From assembly GCA_028023455.1 (NCBI GenBank), contig JAQFVV010006272.1, positions 5,507,217 to 5,571,216 of the forward strand: a stretch of DNA of 64,000 nt. The letters are read 5' to 3'. Every line of letters starts with the position of its first letter. Positions within the stretch are counted from its first letter, which is position 1. Shown here in pieces: positions 49,331-60,210 of the stretch. The notes under the pieces are model-generated. The model ran no database searches. It worked only from the letters and a program-made list of their open reading frames with translations, and had not been told where the DNA came from. The position numbers and the translations under genes are program-made. This DNA is from Epiperipatus broadwayi. Taxonomy: Eukaryota; Onychophora; Udeonychophora; Euonychophora; Peripatidae.

Positions 49331-49562
49331 AATATTTAATTTTAATTCTTTGTTCAACATGAAGATTAGTTAAATAAAAATATCCCAATGAACAAACTTA
49401 ACTTAGATTAAAATTCAATGCATCCAGGTACCGAAGCGCTGAAATTAATTAAAACATCTAGTAAAAAAAGTTTAAAGTAAGTTTTATTATATTATACTGA
49501 ACACTCAGAATTCTTACTGCTTATATCAATTACAATTGTATAGAAAAAGTTAACCAACATAT

Positions 49563-51146
49563 TGTAACAATCCTATCATCTGGCAAAAGAAATCAAAGTT
49601 AATTTAACACAAATTATAATAATCATATAGATATAAAAAATTAGTGCTTAATAATTAAAATAAATTTTGAGATTTCACTCTCAAATCAAAATAACAGAAA
49701 TGGAAAAAGATAGGAGTCAAAATATAATTTAATTCAATCATACTAATGGTCAGCTATAACTATAATAATAAAAATATTACAAACTATGTCACTTTTCCAC
49801 ACCATTAGTCATTTCTAAATGATTGAAGGAAAATTAGATGCTATGTGAATTACAAGTTTATATTAGGTTAAAAGCCAGAGTGCCATCCCAAACTGGGAAA
49901 TCCATAGGAAGATATACCAAACCATCAGTTTTATTAAAATCACTACCATGACCGATTCAGTAGAATATGAGCTCTTATCTCTCTAGCTATTATAAATTTA
50001 AATTATAATTTAAATGGTAGAACTTATGAGAAAGGAAACAAAAAGTCAGGCTAATAAATAACAAAAAAATATATTTATTAAACAATAAGACATATAAAAT
50101 ATTTAAAACATTATTACATTAAATTATAAATTAATAAGTATTTAAACATTACCATCCTTCAAGTGATCACCCTTTAACACTAAAGTTTTATCAATGTCTT
50201 TAGTTTTAAATTCATTTTATGTTAAGCTTAATATTTTTTCCTTTGTTTTTCATTATGGAGTCTATTTCAGCATTGAAGATACTGTACATTATCCTTGAAA
50301 ATATAGAAACAATATTCTTTTTAATTCCTTTAGCTGCTTCAAGTTTTAATTTATTCAGATGATATTTCCTTAAATCATTTTTCTTTATCTCTCCAAAACA
50401 AATATTTTGTAAGAGAGGACTTTCAGTTAACAATCACTTTGCAAACAATTTTTTATCATAGGGTTAGCAAAACTCAGAAATGGTAGTTGAGGTTTGATCA
50501 CATATCAGGTCAAATATAAATAATCATTTCAGGCTACATTGATCCAGGGGAAATGATACACATGCAGGAATTAGTCACCATGAACCATAATATCCATTTT
50601 ATAATATTTATCTTTATTCACAACTTGGCTACTAATAAAAATAAACTTAAAGGTTTTTCAAGTCATTAATGACAATTGTAAATCAAAAGACAGACTAGAG
50701 ATGCTAACAAGAATGCTAGCTTTCAATAAAATTTTAAGATCACATTTTATGTAAACCAACATTGATTAAAAAATAAATAAATCATATTCTATTACTTTTC
50801 TAATCATATTCTTTTTTTAAATTAATTTTATCAATTACAACAAAAATATTTGTTCCAATATAATTTTTTTTATATAAATTTGACATTTAACAAAACAAAA
50901 TTAATTCTTTTTTTAAATCATATTTTATTTCAGAGTTTGAATAACTGACCTTTGTACTTTGAATCTTAATCTTAGAGATGATATAAGCAAATTTAAATTG
51001 GTAAACAAAAAGAAATCATTTTCCTTTTTTAACTTATTTGATTACCACCTTTTTAATATCATTTTTATTAAAATTGTTATCCAACGATAACCAGCACTTA
51101 ACTATTCTTGCAGTCAATTATGTATCTTGCTTTAGCAACAAATACA
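49563..51146 (-). repeat. LTR of the long-LTR Gypsy-type element (3' LTR in element sense)
   Basis: It begins TGTAACAATCCTATCATCTG. Shared sequence with 55126-56692 continues to GTATCTTGCTTT near 51132. The inner boundary is set at TACA (51146) because the minus strand just beyond reads GGTAGGAAGGCAA, a plausible polypurine tract. Confidence 0.7.
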
Positions 51147-51317
51147 TTGCCTTCCTACCAAGTTAGAAATAAAATAAGTCAATTCAGACTTCAGACATTG
51201 GATGATTTTATTTCTACAATAAACATTAATATTTTTAAATTCATACATACAATATTAAGAATGAGTTAGAAATATAGTAAGTGAAATGGCAAATTTGAAA
51301 TCACCTTCAATAGTAAA

Positions 51318-52064
51318 TAAACATTTATTTTTAGCGCTGTTTCTAATTGTAATAAATTTAATCAGCCATTCAAGCTACTGTACACTTTTTACGAGTGTTA
51401 AATAATAAATGAGTACTTCCACTTCAACACAAGATATAGTATTTAGGAAAGAATAAAATGAATCCACTTATTCTATCCAACCCAAATGCTTATATATGGG
51501 CAAATCTTAAGTACTGTAAGTGAAAGTGTGAGGATAGACTACTCACTTTAAACCACTGTTTACGATATCTGAATGAATGACGTCGACGAAATTATCTAGA
51601 ATTTACTAGACATCACTCACAAATGAAACTTTAAACATATGTAAATAAACATTTATTTTTAGCGTTGTTTCTAATTGTAATAATTTTAACACTAGTAAAA
51701 AGCGCACAATAGCTTGAATGGCTGATTAAATTTATTACAATTAAAAACAGCCTAAAAATAAATGTTTATTTACAAATGTTTAAAGTTTCATTTGTGAGTG
51801 ATTTCTAGTAAATTCTAGATAATTTCATCAACATCATTCATTCAGATATCGTAAACAGTGGTTTAAAGTGAGTAGTCTATCCTCACACTTTCACTTACAG
51901 TACTTAAGATTTGCCCATATATAAGCATTTGGGTTGGATAGAATAAGTGGATTCATTTTATTCTTTCCTAAATACTATATCTTGTGTTGAAGTGGAAGTA
52001 CTCATTTATTATTTAACACTCGTAAAAAGCGCACAATAGCTTGAATGGCTGATTAAATTACTTC
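51318..52064. repeat. Large foldback element, copy 2 of the family
   Basis: Two arms of about 330 bp are nearly perfect inverted copies, for example CAACCCAAATGCTTATATAT at about 51478 against ATATATAAGCATTTGGGTTG at about 51919. They surround a centre (about 51640-51780) that is itself a hairpin. The block ATTTATTTTTAGCGYTGTTT occurs as a direct repeat at the left end (about 51326) and in the centre. AGCTTGAATGGCTGATTAAA occurs in the centre (about 51711) and at the right end (about 52040). Each arm carries the CTTAAG, TTGCCC, TATATAAG series shared with the element at 429-941. It interrupts the Gypsy-type element at 49563-56692. Confidence 0.85.
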
Positions 52065-52559
52065 AATAGTAAACTGAATAAATGTAGAAATATCAAATTT
52101 AACATCACTTTTCCATATGAAAGTAAGCTAAATCAATATTGATTATCCATGATAATGAACAGCGGTACTAAATTTAAAATAACTTCCAATATTAAAGTAA
52201 ACTGACTAAATGTTAATTAAATGCAATTTTAATTTCTTAAGGATGTTGCACTACATTGTGCAATATACAATTGCTAACTAGGAACTCTAGGGTTTGGAAA
52301 GCTTTTTGTGAATGTCAGGAAAACTCTACTGAATATCCAATTTCAACATAATTTATAATTATCATTTTACTGGGAATTCCTTTCTATTAGCTACTCTGTA
52401 GTGAGCCCAGGGTATCTTTCAACTTGTCACTATCAACTTACATGGGGACTAAGTATACGCACATATCTGCAGTTCAGCAGACTCTTTCAAAGAAAAAGCT
52501 TAGCCATACAAATACCTTCAATCCACAATTAGCATGCATACTAAAGCCTTACATCCTAT
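52065..52559. other. Gypsy-type element interior, unassigned
   Basis: Between the foldback and the integrase remnant. No motif seen; probably decayed internal or 3' untranslated sequence. Confidence 0.3.
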
Positions 52560-52905
52560 ATCTCTTAACTTATCAAACTATCTATTCTTATCATTAGTTA
52601 AGTTCTCTTTGACAAGTTTCAAAGAAGTGGCATTGTATGTTCCTTTTCCTATTCCTTCATTAGACAGTACAAATATATTGTTATATTGGTGAATGATAGT
52701 AAATGGGTCATCATAAATTCCTTGAAATTTTTTAGACATGTTTTTCAGGATGACTTACAGGATTAATCTGAATCATAACTTTACCACCTAATTGAAAAGT
52801 TTGGCTAGGGGTCTTTGGCTTAATTATTTTTAGATCTCCTGTTCCCATTAATCTAAGTCTTGTTTTGGTCCTGACATACAAAATTGTGTCATATGACCAG
52901 TACAA
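52560..52905 (-). pseudogene. Gypsy integrase C-terminal remnant
   Basis: The minus strand reads MIQINPVSHPEKHV, then, after a frame change, KKFQGIYDDPFTIIHQYNNI, ending in GTYNATSLKLVKEN. This has the shape of the end of a Gypsy integrase, where a basic strand precedes a K(F/L)xGPFxI-type motif (here KFQGIYDDPFTI). The catalytic core is missing. Confidence 0.6.
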
Positions 52906-53429
52906 TACACCTGTCTGGAAGAGAAATTTATAGAATGAGCATTTTCAAACCCTCATTATCTCTTCATACAGAATAATAATAAAACAATAAATAAAGAGAT
53001 CATATTCTGTAAATATTATTTTTTTTTGCAGTGAATATGATAACGATGACTTAATTTCACAAAATATAGTAGTCAATATTATATGTGTAACATATAATTG
53101 AAGTTTTAAAAGTATCTTAACTATAAACATTTCTTTTACTGTTAGTTCTTCCTTATTTCCCCAAATTATTATTTGTCTCAATATATATTTTTTAACTAAT
53201 AATAAAGGTTGAACATACCTCCTTTTAAAAAAAAAAAAAATTCTGTAAAATTATATTTATTTTTTATTTATAAGCTAATTAATTCATTAATCAGGCCCAG
53301 GGTCTTTGATGAGATAAAGTCATCCAAATTTATATCAAGAATAAATTTTCCTTTCTCCAGTTATTTTTTAGCACAGTACAACTAATACTAGGTGACTGGG
53401 AACCACCCCTAGGTTTACGGCAATTTTCT

Positions 53430-54710
53430 TTATAAGCAATTATCAGAATCACTTCCAGTGTACCTAAAGATCCTAGTCCTATTGAGACTGCCAGTAGATT
53501 TCTCTTTTCATCCCATGAATTTCTTCTACTCCTTTACTATAATGAATTTGTTCAAGTTCTTGCCTACAAGTCTCTTTCAGTTGGGGTTTAAATCCCCATT
53601 TCTTTGCAACATATGTAGATCTACTAATGAATGCATTCAATAACTCAGCAATCTGTTCAACAATTTTCTTTCTGCACCAATTAACATCAGTTCTATATTG
53701 TTAGAAAAGCTGTGCTTTACTATCCTACTAATTTGATTCTCTGATAGTGAACTGGCTGTTAAAGCTCTAAGTTTAGCCACTTATCTACAAAAAAAAAAAT
53801 AGAGTAGAGGGTTCACCAGACTTTCAAATAGACAATCCCACCAAGTTCGAAAGGCTCCTTGTAAATGGCTACATGCAATCGCAATTTTAGCCTCCTCACT
53901 CAACTAATTTATATAAAAATATCTCTCGAAACTATTTAGATAATCAATAGGAGCTTCACTTGCGTACCCCCCCCCCATTCAAATTTTTAAATATTGGTTA
54001 ACAACCACAGGTGTATTAACAAGTATGTGGGATTCTAAATTAACCCTTCCCTGCCCAATATTATTCAGATGATTTCCATTTTTATTTATCTTTTTATCCT
54101 CTCATGAAAATTTCTATACTATCTCTCTCTATTGGTTTTCCATATTCTCTATTACATTCTATCTCTATCTTTTCAAATTTTTCAACAATAGTAGTCATTT
54201 CTAAATGAATCTGCTTTAATGCTCTATGATTTCTGGTTTTAGCCCTTTTATTACCTCATATAGTTGTTCTAATTTGCTTTCTTGCTCAATTTTAATTTGC
54301 TGTATTTGCAGGTGTACCTCTTCAACTTTATTCTCAATCTGGGTTAAATCTCCCTGTAACTTTTTTATAAATTTCTTTAAATTAAGAGTCCAGTTTTGCA
54401 AATATTTCATTTTGTTTTTCAAATTTTATAGCTGTCTCTTTGTGTTGATTTTCTATTTTTTCTAATATTTCTTTTTTTTATTATTCTCAAACCTTATACT
54501 GTCTCTTTGGCCATCTCTTTAATTTGATTTTCAAGTTTTTCAAACTTTATGGCGATCTCTTTGGTCTTCTCTTTATTTTCATTTTCAAGTTTTTTATTTT
54601 GTTCTTTAAATTTTATGGCCATCTCTTTCATTTGATTTTTATATATTTCCTTCATTATTCTTCAGAGGAAATGTTTTCTGCTTCTTTTTCTGGAGCCTGC
54701 ATTTTTGCTT
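53430..54710 (-). pseudogene. Gypsy gag relic with coiled-coil N-terminus
   Basis: The minus strand starts with ATG near 54706 (MQAPEKEAENISSEE), followed by heptad-like repeats (KEMAIKFKEQNKKLENENKE, KEIAIKFEKLENQIKEMA) and an intact coiled-coil stretch at 54422-54216 (LTQIENKVEEVHLQIQQIKI). Then comes the gag core: APIDYLNSFERYFYIN and AKIAIACSHLQGAFRTWWD near 53850-53960, the F...YF...A...L.G.A..WW signature of Gypsy gags. A C-terminal GFKPQLKETCRQELEQIHY lies near 53570. Stops and frame changes throughout. Plus-strand open frames at 54226-54742 are mirror images of the coiled coil. Confidence 0.7.
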
Positions 54711-55125
54711 TCAATTTAGTATTTAATCTTTTTTTTTTTTAATAAACTATTTTAAAATTATTTTTGCTAAATTTCTTATACAATATATTGGTGTGACCAT
54801 TCACTCTTTCATTCTGTAGACCTATTTATTATTAGCTGTCTGATTATTTTATTACATACCATTAAATAAGTTTACCCTAATAATATGCACATATTATTTG
54901 CTTGTATTTTCTCTGAACATCAAAATTCAACCAATATAAAATTCGTTTCGGTTATTATTTTAACTGTTAATCTCTTCTCTGTTCTCACAATTCTCACCAA
55001 ATTATTATTTTATTAAAGAGACAGAGTCAGTATCAAACACATTAGATGCCAATTTATAAATGACATCTATTTACTACTAGATACTCAGGATCATTCTCAA
55101 CCACACACACACATCAGGTGTGAAT

Positions 55126-56692
55126 TGTAACAATCCTGCCATTTGACAAAAGGGATCATCAAAGTTAATTTAGCACAAATTATAATAACCATATAGATTG
55201 AAAAATTAGTGCTTAATAATTAAAATAAAAAATTCCAATAACAGAAAAGGAACAAGATAGGAGTCAAAATATAATTTAATTCAATCGTAAATCATACTAA
55301 TAATCAGATATAGCTATAATAAAAAAAATATTACAAACTTGTCACCTTTCCAGACCATTAATCACTCCTAAATGACTGAAGGGAAATTAGATCCTCTATG
55401 GATTACAAATTTATATTAGGTTAAATATCAGAGTGCCATCCCAAACTGGAAAATCCTTAGGAAGATATATCAAACCATCAGTTTTATTAAAACCACTACC
55501 ATGACTAATTCAGTAGAATATGAGCTCTTATCTCTCTAGCTATTATAAATTTAAATTATAATTTAAATGGTAGAACTTATGAGAAGAAAAACAGAAGATC
55601 AGGTAAATAACTAATAAAAAAATATATTTATTATACAATTAAGAAATATAAAACATTATTACATTAAATTATAAAATAATTATTTAAACATTGCAATCTT
55701 TCAAGTGACTACCCTTTAACACTAAAGTTTTGTCAATGTCTTCAGTTTTAAATCCCTTTTATATTAAGTTTAACATTTCTTCCTTTGTTTGCTTTTCATT
55801 ATGGAATCTATTCAGCATTGAAGATGCTGTACCTCATCCTTAAAAATGTAGAAACAATAATTCTTTTTAATTCCTTTAGCTGCTTTGAGTTTTAATTTAT
55901 ATGATATTTCCTTAAATCATATTTCTTCACTTCTCCAAAAAAAAATATTCTGTAAGAGAGAACTTTCAGTTAATAATCACCTTGCAAACATAAATTTTTA
56001 CCATTGATTTAGCAGAACTCGGAAATGGCAGTCAAGGTTTGATCACATATCAGGCCAAAGATAAATAATCAATTTAAGGTATATTGATTCAGAGTAAATA
56101 ATACACAGACAGAAATTGGCCATCATAAACTATAATATCCATTTTATAATATTTATCTTTGTTCATAACTTGGCTGTTAATAAAAATAAACAATGTTTTT
56201 ACAAGCTGCTAATGACATTATAAAACAAAAGACAAACTAGAGATGCTAACAAGAATGTTAGCTTTCAATAAAATTTTAAGATCACATTTTATTTAAACCA
56301 ACAATGATTAAAAATAAATAAATCATATTCTATTACTTTTCTAATCATATTCTTTTTTAAACTAATTTTATTAATTACAACAAATATATTCTAATATAAA
56401 AATTCTTTTATAAACCTGACATTTAACAAAACAAAATTAAATCTCTTTTTTTAAATCATATTTTATTTCAAAGTTTGAATAATTGCTCTTTGAACCTTGA
56501 ATCTTAATCTCAGAGATGACAAAAGCAAATTTAAATTTGTAAACAATAAGAAATCTTTTTCCTTTTTTAACTTATTTGATTAATCCTTTTTTTAAATATC
56601 ATTTTTATTAAAATTGTTACCCAAAGATAAACAGCATTTAACTACTCTTGTAATCCATTATGTATCTTGCTTTGCAACTAATTAAGAAAACA
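55126..56692 (-). repeat. LTR of the long-LTR Gypsy-type element (5' LTR in element sense)
   Basis: It begins TGTAACAATCCTGCCATTTG. It is collinear with 49563-51146 throughout (for example TAGTGCTTAATAATTAAAAT, then CAGTTTTATTAAAA, then GTATCTTGCTTTGCAAC near 56678). The outer boundary near 56692 is approximate. No convincing primer-binding site follows it on the minus strand. Confidence 0.7.
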
Positions 56693-57035
56693 ATTTTGTA
56701 GTTACAGAAATGAATAAATTAATCTACTTGTGAAAAGAAAAACTATGCATAATCAAATCATCATCTGAAAACAATGAACAAGAGATGACAATCATCTCCC
56801 TCCTAAAAGAATAAAACAGATATAGGGAAATCAGAGATCAATGTAATCTTTATTTTTATAAGCCTACAGGCATAGAAGGATAATAATAAATTTTAAGAAG
56901 TGGATATGTCATTGTATTCTTTTTATGATTATATATATGTATAAGCATATATTTTGGAATTACTAATTATTGTTTCAGAGCACCAATGAATATTAATGTA
57001 TAGTATCAAATCAACTGTAATTATTTAATATATAT
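56693..57035. other. AT-rich sequence, no feature seen
   Basis: Nothing supported between the two LTR-type elements. Confidence 0.4.
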
Positions 57036-58513
57036 TGTAACAGTCAGAATCGTCTATCTTGCTAACACACTGCAGAATTCAAACCCCAGACACGAAACTG
57101 AAGTCTAGAAAGGGTTGCCTTCTAGATATACTAAGTTCGAATCTAAAGTCCAAATTTCACAACGCCATCTATGTGATAACGCATCTGATGCCACTACTAG
57201 TATAACCTTTGACCGGTGCCTGGTGGTCAAGGAGAAACAAAAGACTATACTAAAAGAAGTTTGGGTGGTTAATTAACGTCTATGGATTTACAAAAGAAAT
57301 GCAGGAAATATATATATAGACCGAGACAGTGATAGGAATCAAATAAAATAAGAGATCAAATTTAGTTTTAAATAATTTCACAAAATTTATTTATATAAAA
57401 TATATATATAACGCACTGACTGCTTATATGAGACAGGGACACGTATTAAATAATTGTTGGCATTATAGTCCAATAAATGACAAAAGGTTTTAAAGCAAAG
57501 TGATATATTCTATTCCTTGGGCTAATAGCATTGCGATAATGTGCTTGATGAGATAGGAACATGTAAGAGGTGCTTTGAGCAATTATACAAGTTTAAGAAA
57601 ATATTTGAAAATTAAGTGTTCTAAAATATTTATTGATTTCGAGAATAGCACAAACTAAAGCTTACTAAGCAACAAAGTGGGAATGTGATCAAAGCATTTA
57701 TTTGAGAATAATAATAATAGAGTTGCATTGGGAGGTCAGTATTGCTGATAATGAATTTATTAAAGTTGGAGGGTGTGACACGTTTAAGTCACGGATGCTT
57801 TGTAAAATAAATACAAAATAAAACAATATTGAAGATCCGGAATAATTATGGAGGGCATCTCGCCGCTAACCCGTAGGAAAGTATTTTGATGAACAGCCGA
57901 AACTTAGCAACTGGGTGACAATTGCGTTTAATTCCCAGGTGTGTCATTTATGGACACACTGCCTGGAAACTGAAATAAGCGAAGAGAACGGACATGGCCG
58001 TGTAAAGAATCCTTGGAAAAATAAAACAAAGTGGTCTCAACAACCAATCCATTTACCAGCAATATGAGACTAGTGTATATAAAACATACTGAATGGTTTT
58101 TACTTGGATTAAGAGAAATGCCCAATCAAATTCCCAGAAATTCATTTAAAGGGGTCCGCACATTCTCACGTCAATGATGAACTTTGTAATTAAAGTAGAA
58201 CACGGTAATTAAAATAGGAAAATGCATGCTTGCGGGTTTGAAAAGTATAGATTTATTTACGCAATCATGCATTTCAGGACACATTTAAATCATTGACTTC
58301 GCACATACTCTCATAGTAGATTAAAATCAATAACATGTAGATTTTAAACTATGTGATTATATTATATATTAAAGAATAGAATCGCCCTCGAACAAGTGAT
58401 TTGCAAGATAATAAAATTGGAAAATTATTTAGAAATTTAAAGTATGCCTTCATAGCAGCATCTTATTTTCATCAAAGGGAATAATTCACTCAGTCAAAGA
58501 CGATTCTGACACA
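57036..58513. mobile_element. LTR-like or TIR element of about 1.48 kb
   Basis: The left end is TGTAACA followed by GTCAGAATCGTCT (57043). The right end has the exact inverse, AGACGATTCTGAC (58498-58510). CAACGCCATCTATG near 57160 echoes GGGCGCCATCTAGG in the 19-22 kb LTRs. It could be a solo LTR or a DNA element with short inverted repeats. No clear target duplication and no open frame of note were found. Confidence 0.4.
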
Positions 58514-59560
58514 TTATCATAATAAAATAACAGAAAGCTTAATCAATAGAAAATATTAACCCAAGGATAGAGAGCAAAATGTTGAGTATATTTAAACATG
58601 TTAAAGAAATACATAATGAAGTTATGTGAAATATCAGAAAACAATTTAAAATAGCTATAGCATGTTATCACAAGAGCTCTTGGGTTAATTTAGGGTTACC
58701 TCTGGAGAAGCATTTTGGGTAGATTGATGGTGGGCAGGTTTTTATATAATTTAACAGCAAAATCTGGAAATGTTCATATTTTTGGCAGCAGCAGCAGTTC
58801 TGGGGTTCCTTGTGTGATAACTTCCGATGGTCTACGGCAGCATATGACCATTCCGGAGAGAAATAGCCTTCTTGCACTCTACTCTGTCATGTCAAGATTT
58901 ACAAATTACTACAATAATTTTGGTTAGAAACATTAGACCTCAAAATGATTCCTCTTAGAAACATTAGAATGGAGAACAAAAGAAAACCCTTCTTTTTATA
59001 GTAGAATTTAACAATAGAACTGCCCTGGAGTGTTACAAAAATATATCAGACTTATCAGCTGTAATTAAATCTATCCGAATGTCTAAAGAAATTCAACATT
59101 AATTAATTTCTTTTGTTAATTTCCCTGTCGACATTCGAATTACAAACTAGATTTAATTAAAATTACTTTTATTAATTAAAGAAAACCTTAAGTGGACATC
59201 TGCTGTTTTTAGATAAACTTATATAACATTAACTAATTAAACTATTGTCCCTCATTTATTTTAACAGAAATATTTGGAATGACTTTTATTAAATTAAACG
59301 AAAATTATTTTACTTTTAAATTGCAATATTTGAATCTATTTACTAAACGAATATTTACTAAATGAATTTTATTTTAAATCAAAACATATTACGACGGTAA
59401 TATATATTTGTAAATAGATTCAAACAAAATAACTTTAACAATTTATAATTTTGATATGTTTTAAAATGCATATCATAGTGTGTGCGCAATTACGACTTAT
59501 ATAACCTACTTTTTAATAAATCGAAATTACGTGAACATATACATAATTCATAATATTTTA
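58514..59560. other. AT-rich sequence, no gene supported
   Basis: A 70-codon open frame at 58715-58927 has no recognisable features. GTGTTACA at about 59027-59034 could be another LTR end. Confidence 0.3.
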
Positions 59561-59633
59561 TTTTATTTGGGAATGAGTTATATATATAATATGAGCATTG
59601 TGCTCATGGTTTAAAATTAGGCGGGATTTTCGG

Positions 59634-59640
59634 TATATAA
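59634..59640 (+). promoter_or_regulatory. Candidate TATA box
   Basis: CGGTATATAAGCG in a GC-richer local context; judged on motif only. Confidence 0.25.
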
Positions 59641-60203
59641 GCGTATTGCAGACACACTACGATAGATTGGGGTTCAAACTAAGGTATGAGGGTAGGAAAT
59701 AGGTGAGAAGAGGTGAAACGAAGATCTGCAAAGCAGACCTTACTGTTTCAATATATTGAGCCGGATAGTTTATCCGATTCAATGGTTCCATTGCCAAAAA
59801 TAAAACCAACTTTTATTTCCATTAAATTCTAAAGTTTAAAACTATTTAAAAGTTGTTTATAAGAGTATGTGTATTAACACACATACTCATTTATGTTTAA
59901 AATATGTCTTTTTTTTTATAAATATGATTTCTAAAATACTTTTCTTTTACCGCTTGTTTTTATTTTTTTTTATCAAATTAATTTAAAGCAAGCAAACATT
60001 TTATTTGCATTCCTATTTTTTTATTTTAATTACAATCCATTTTAGTTTGATTTTAAAAGTGGAGATTTAATTTTGTATTGTTCTCTTTCTATAAGATAAT
60101 CCCTGGTTAGAATTCTTAAATAAGGTTGAGCACGAGATAAAAATTTGCCCTGGGCTAAGGCTTATAATTGAAAAGAAAGTTTACATGGGAGATAGAGAGA
60201 GGG

Positions 60204-60210
60204 TATAAAT
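60204..60210 (+). promoter_or_regulatory. Candidate TATA box with downstream AATAAA
   Basis: GGGTATAAATAACCC is followed about 170 bp later by AATAAA (near 60375). This spacing fits an LTR U3-R-U5 layout. Confidence 0.3.

Larger units (their letters stand above)
49563..56692 (-). mobile_element. Gypsy-type LTR retroelement with long LTRs, mostly decayed
   Basis: Two direct repeats of about 1.55 kb, both starting TGTAACAATCC, flank gag and integrase remnants that read on the minus strand. The interior is about 4 kb. The 5' LTR (element sense) is 55126-56692, gag is 54710-53430, the integrase tail is 52905-52560, and a foldback element (51318-52064) has inserted before the 3' LTR (49563-51146). 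Protease, reverse transcriptase and RNase H are missing. The LTRs differ at many positions, so insertion is older than for the 19-22 kb element. Confidence 0.75.

Noticed and set aside
53400-53560. Envelope-like membrane segment (IGLGSLGTLEVILIIAY) in the Gypsy-type interior
   Set aside because: It lies in a different frame from a better gag reading of the same bases and is bounded by stops, so is probably a chance hydrophobic run.
54226-54742. Plus-strand open frames of 79 and 72 codons
   Set aside because: Mirror images of the minus-strand coiled-coil gag remnant.
59863-59888. GAGTATGTGT / ACACATACTC hairpin
   Set aside because: An isolated 10-bp palindrome in AT-rich DNA with no T run or other context; likely chance.
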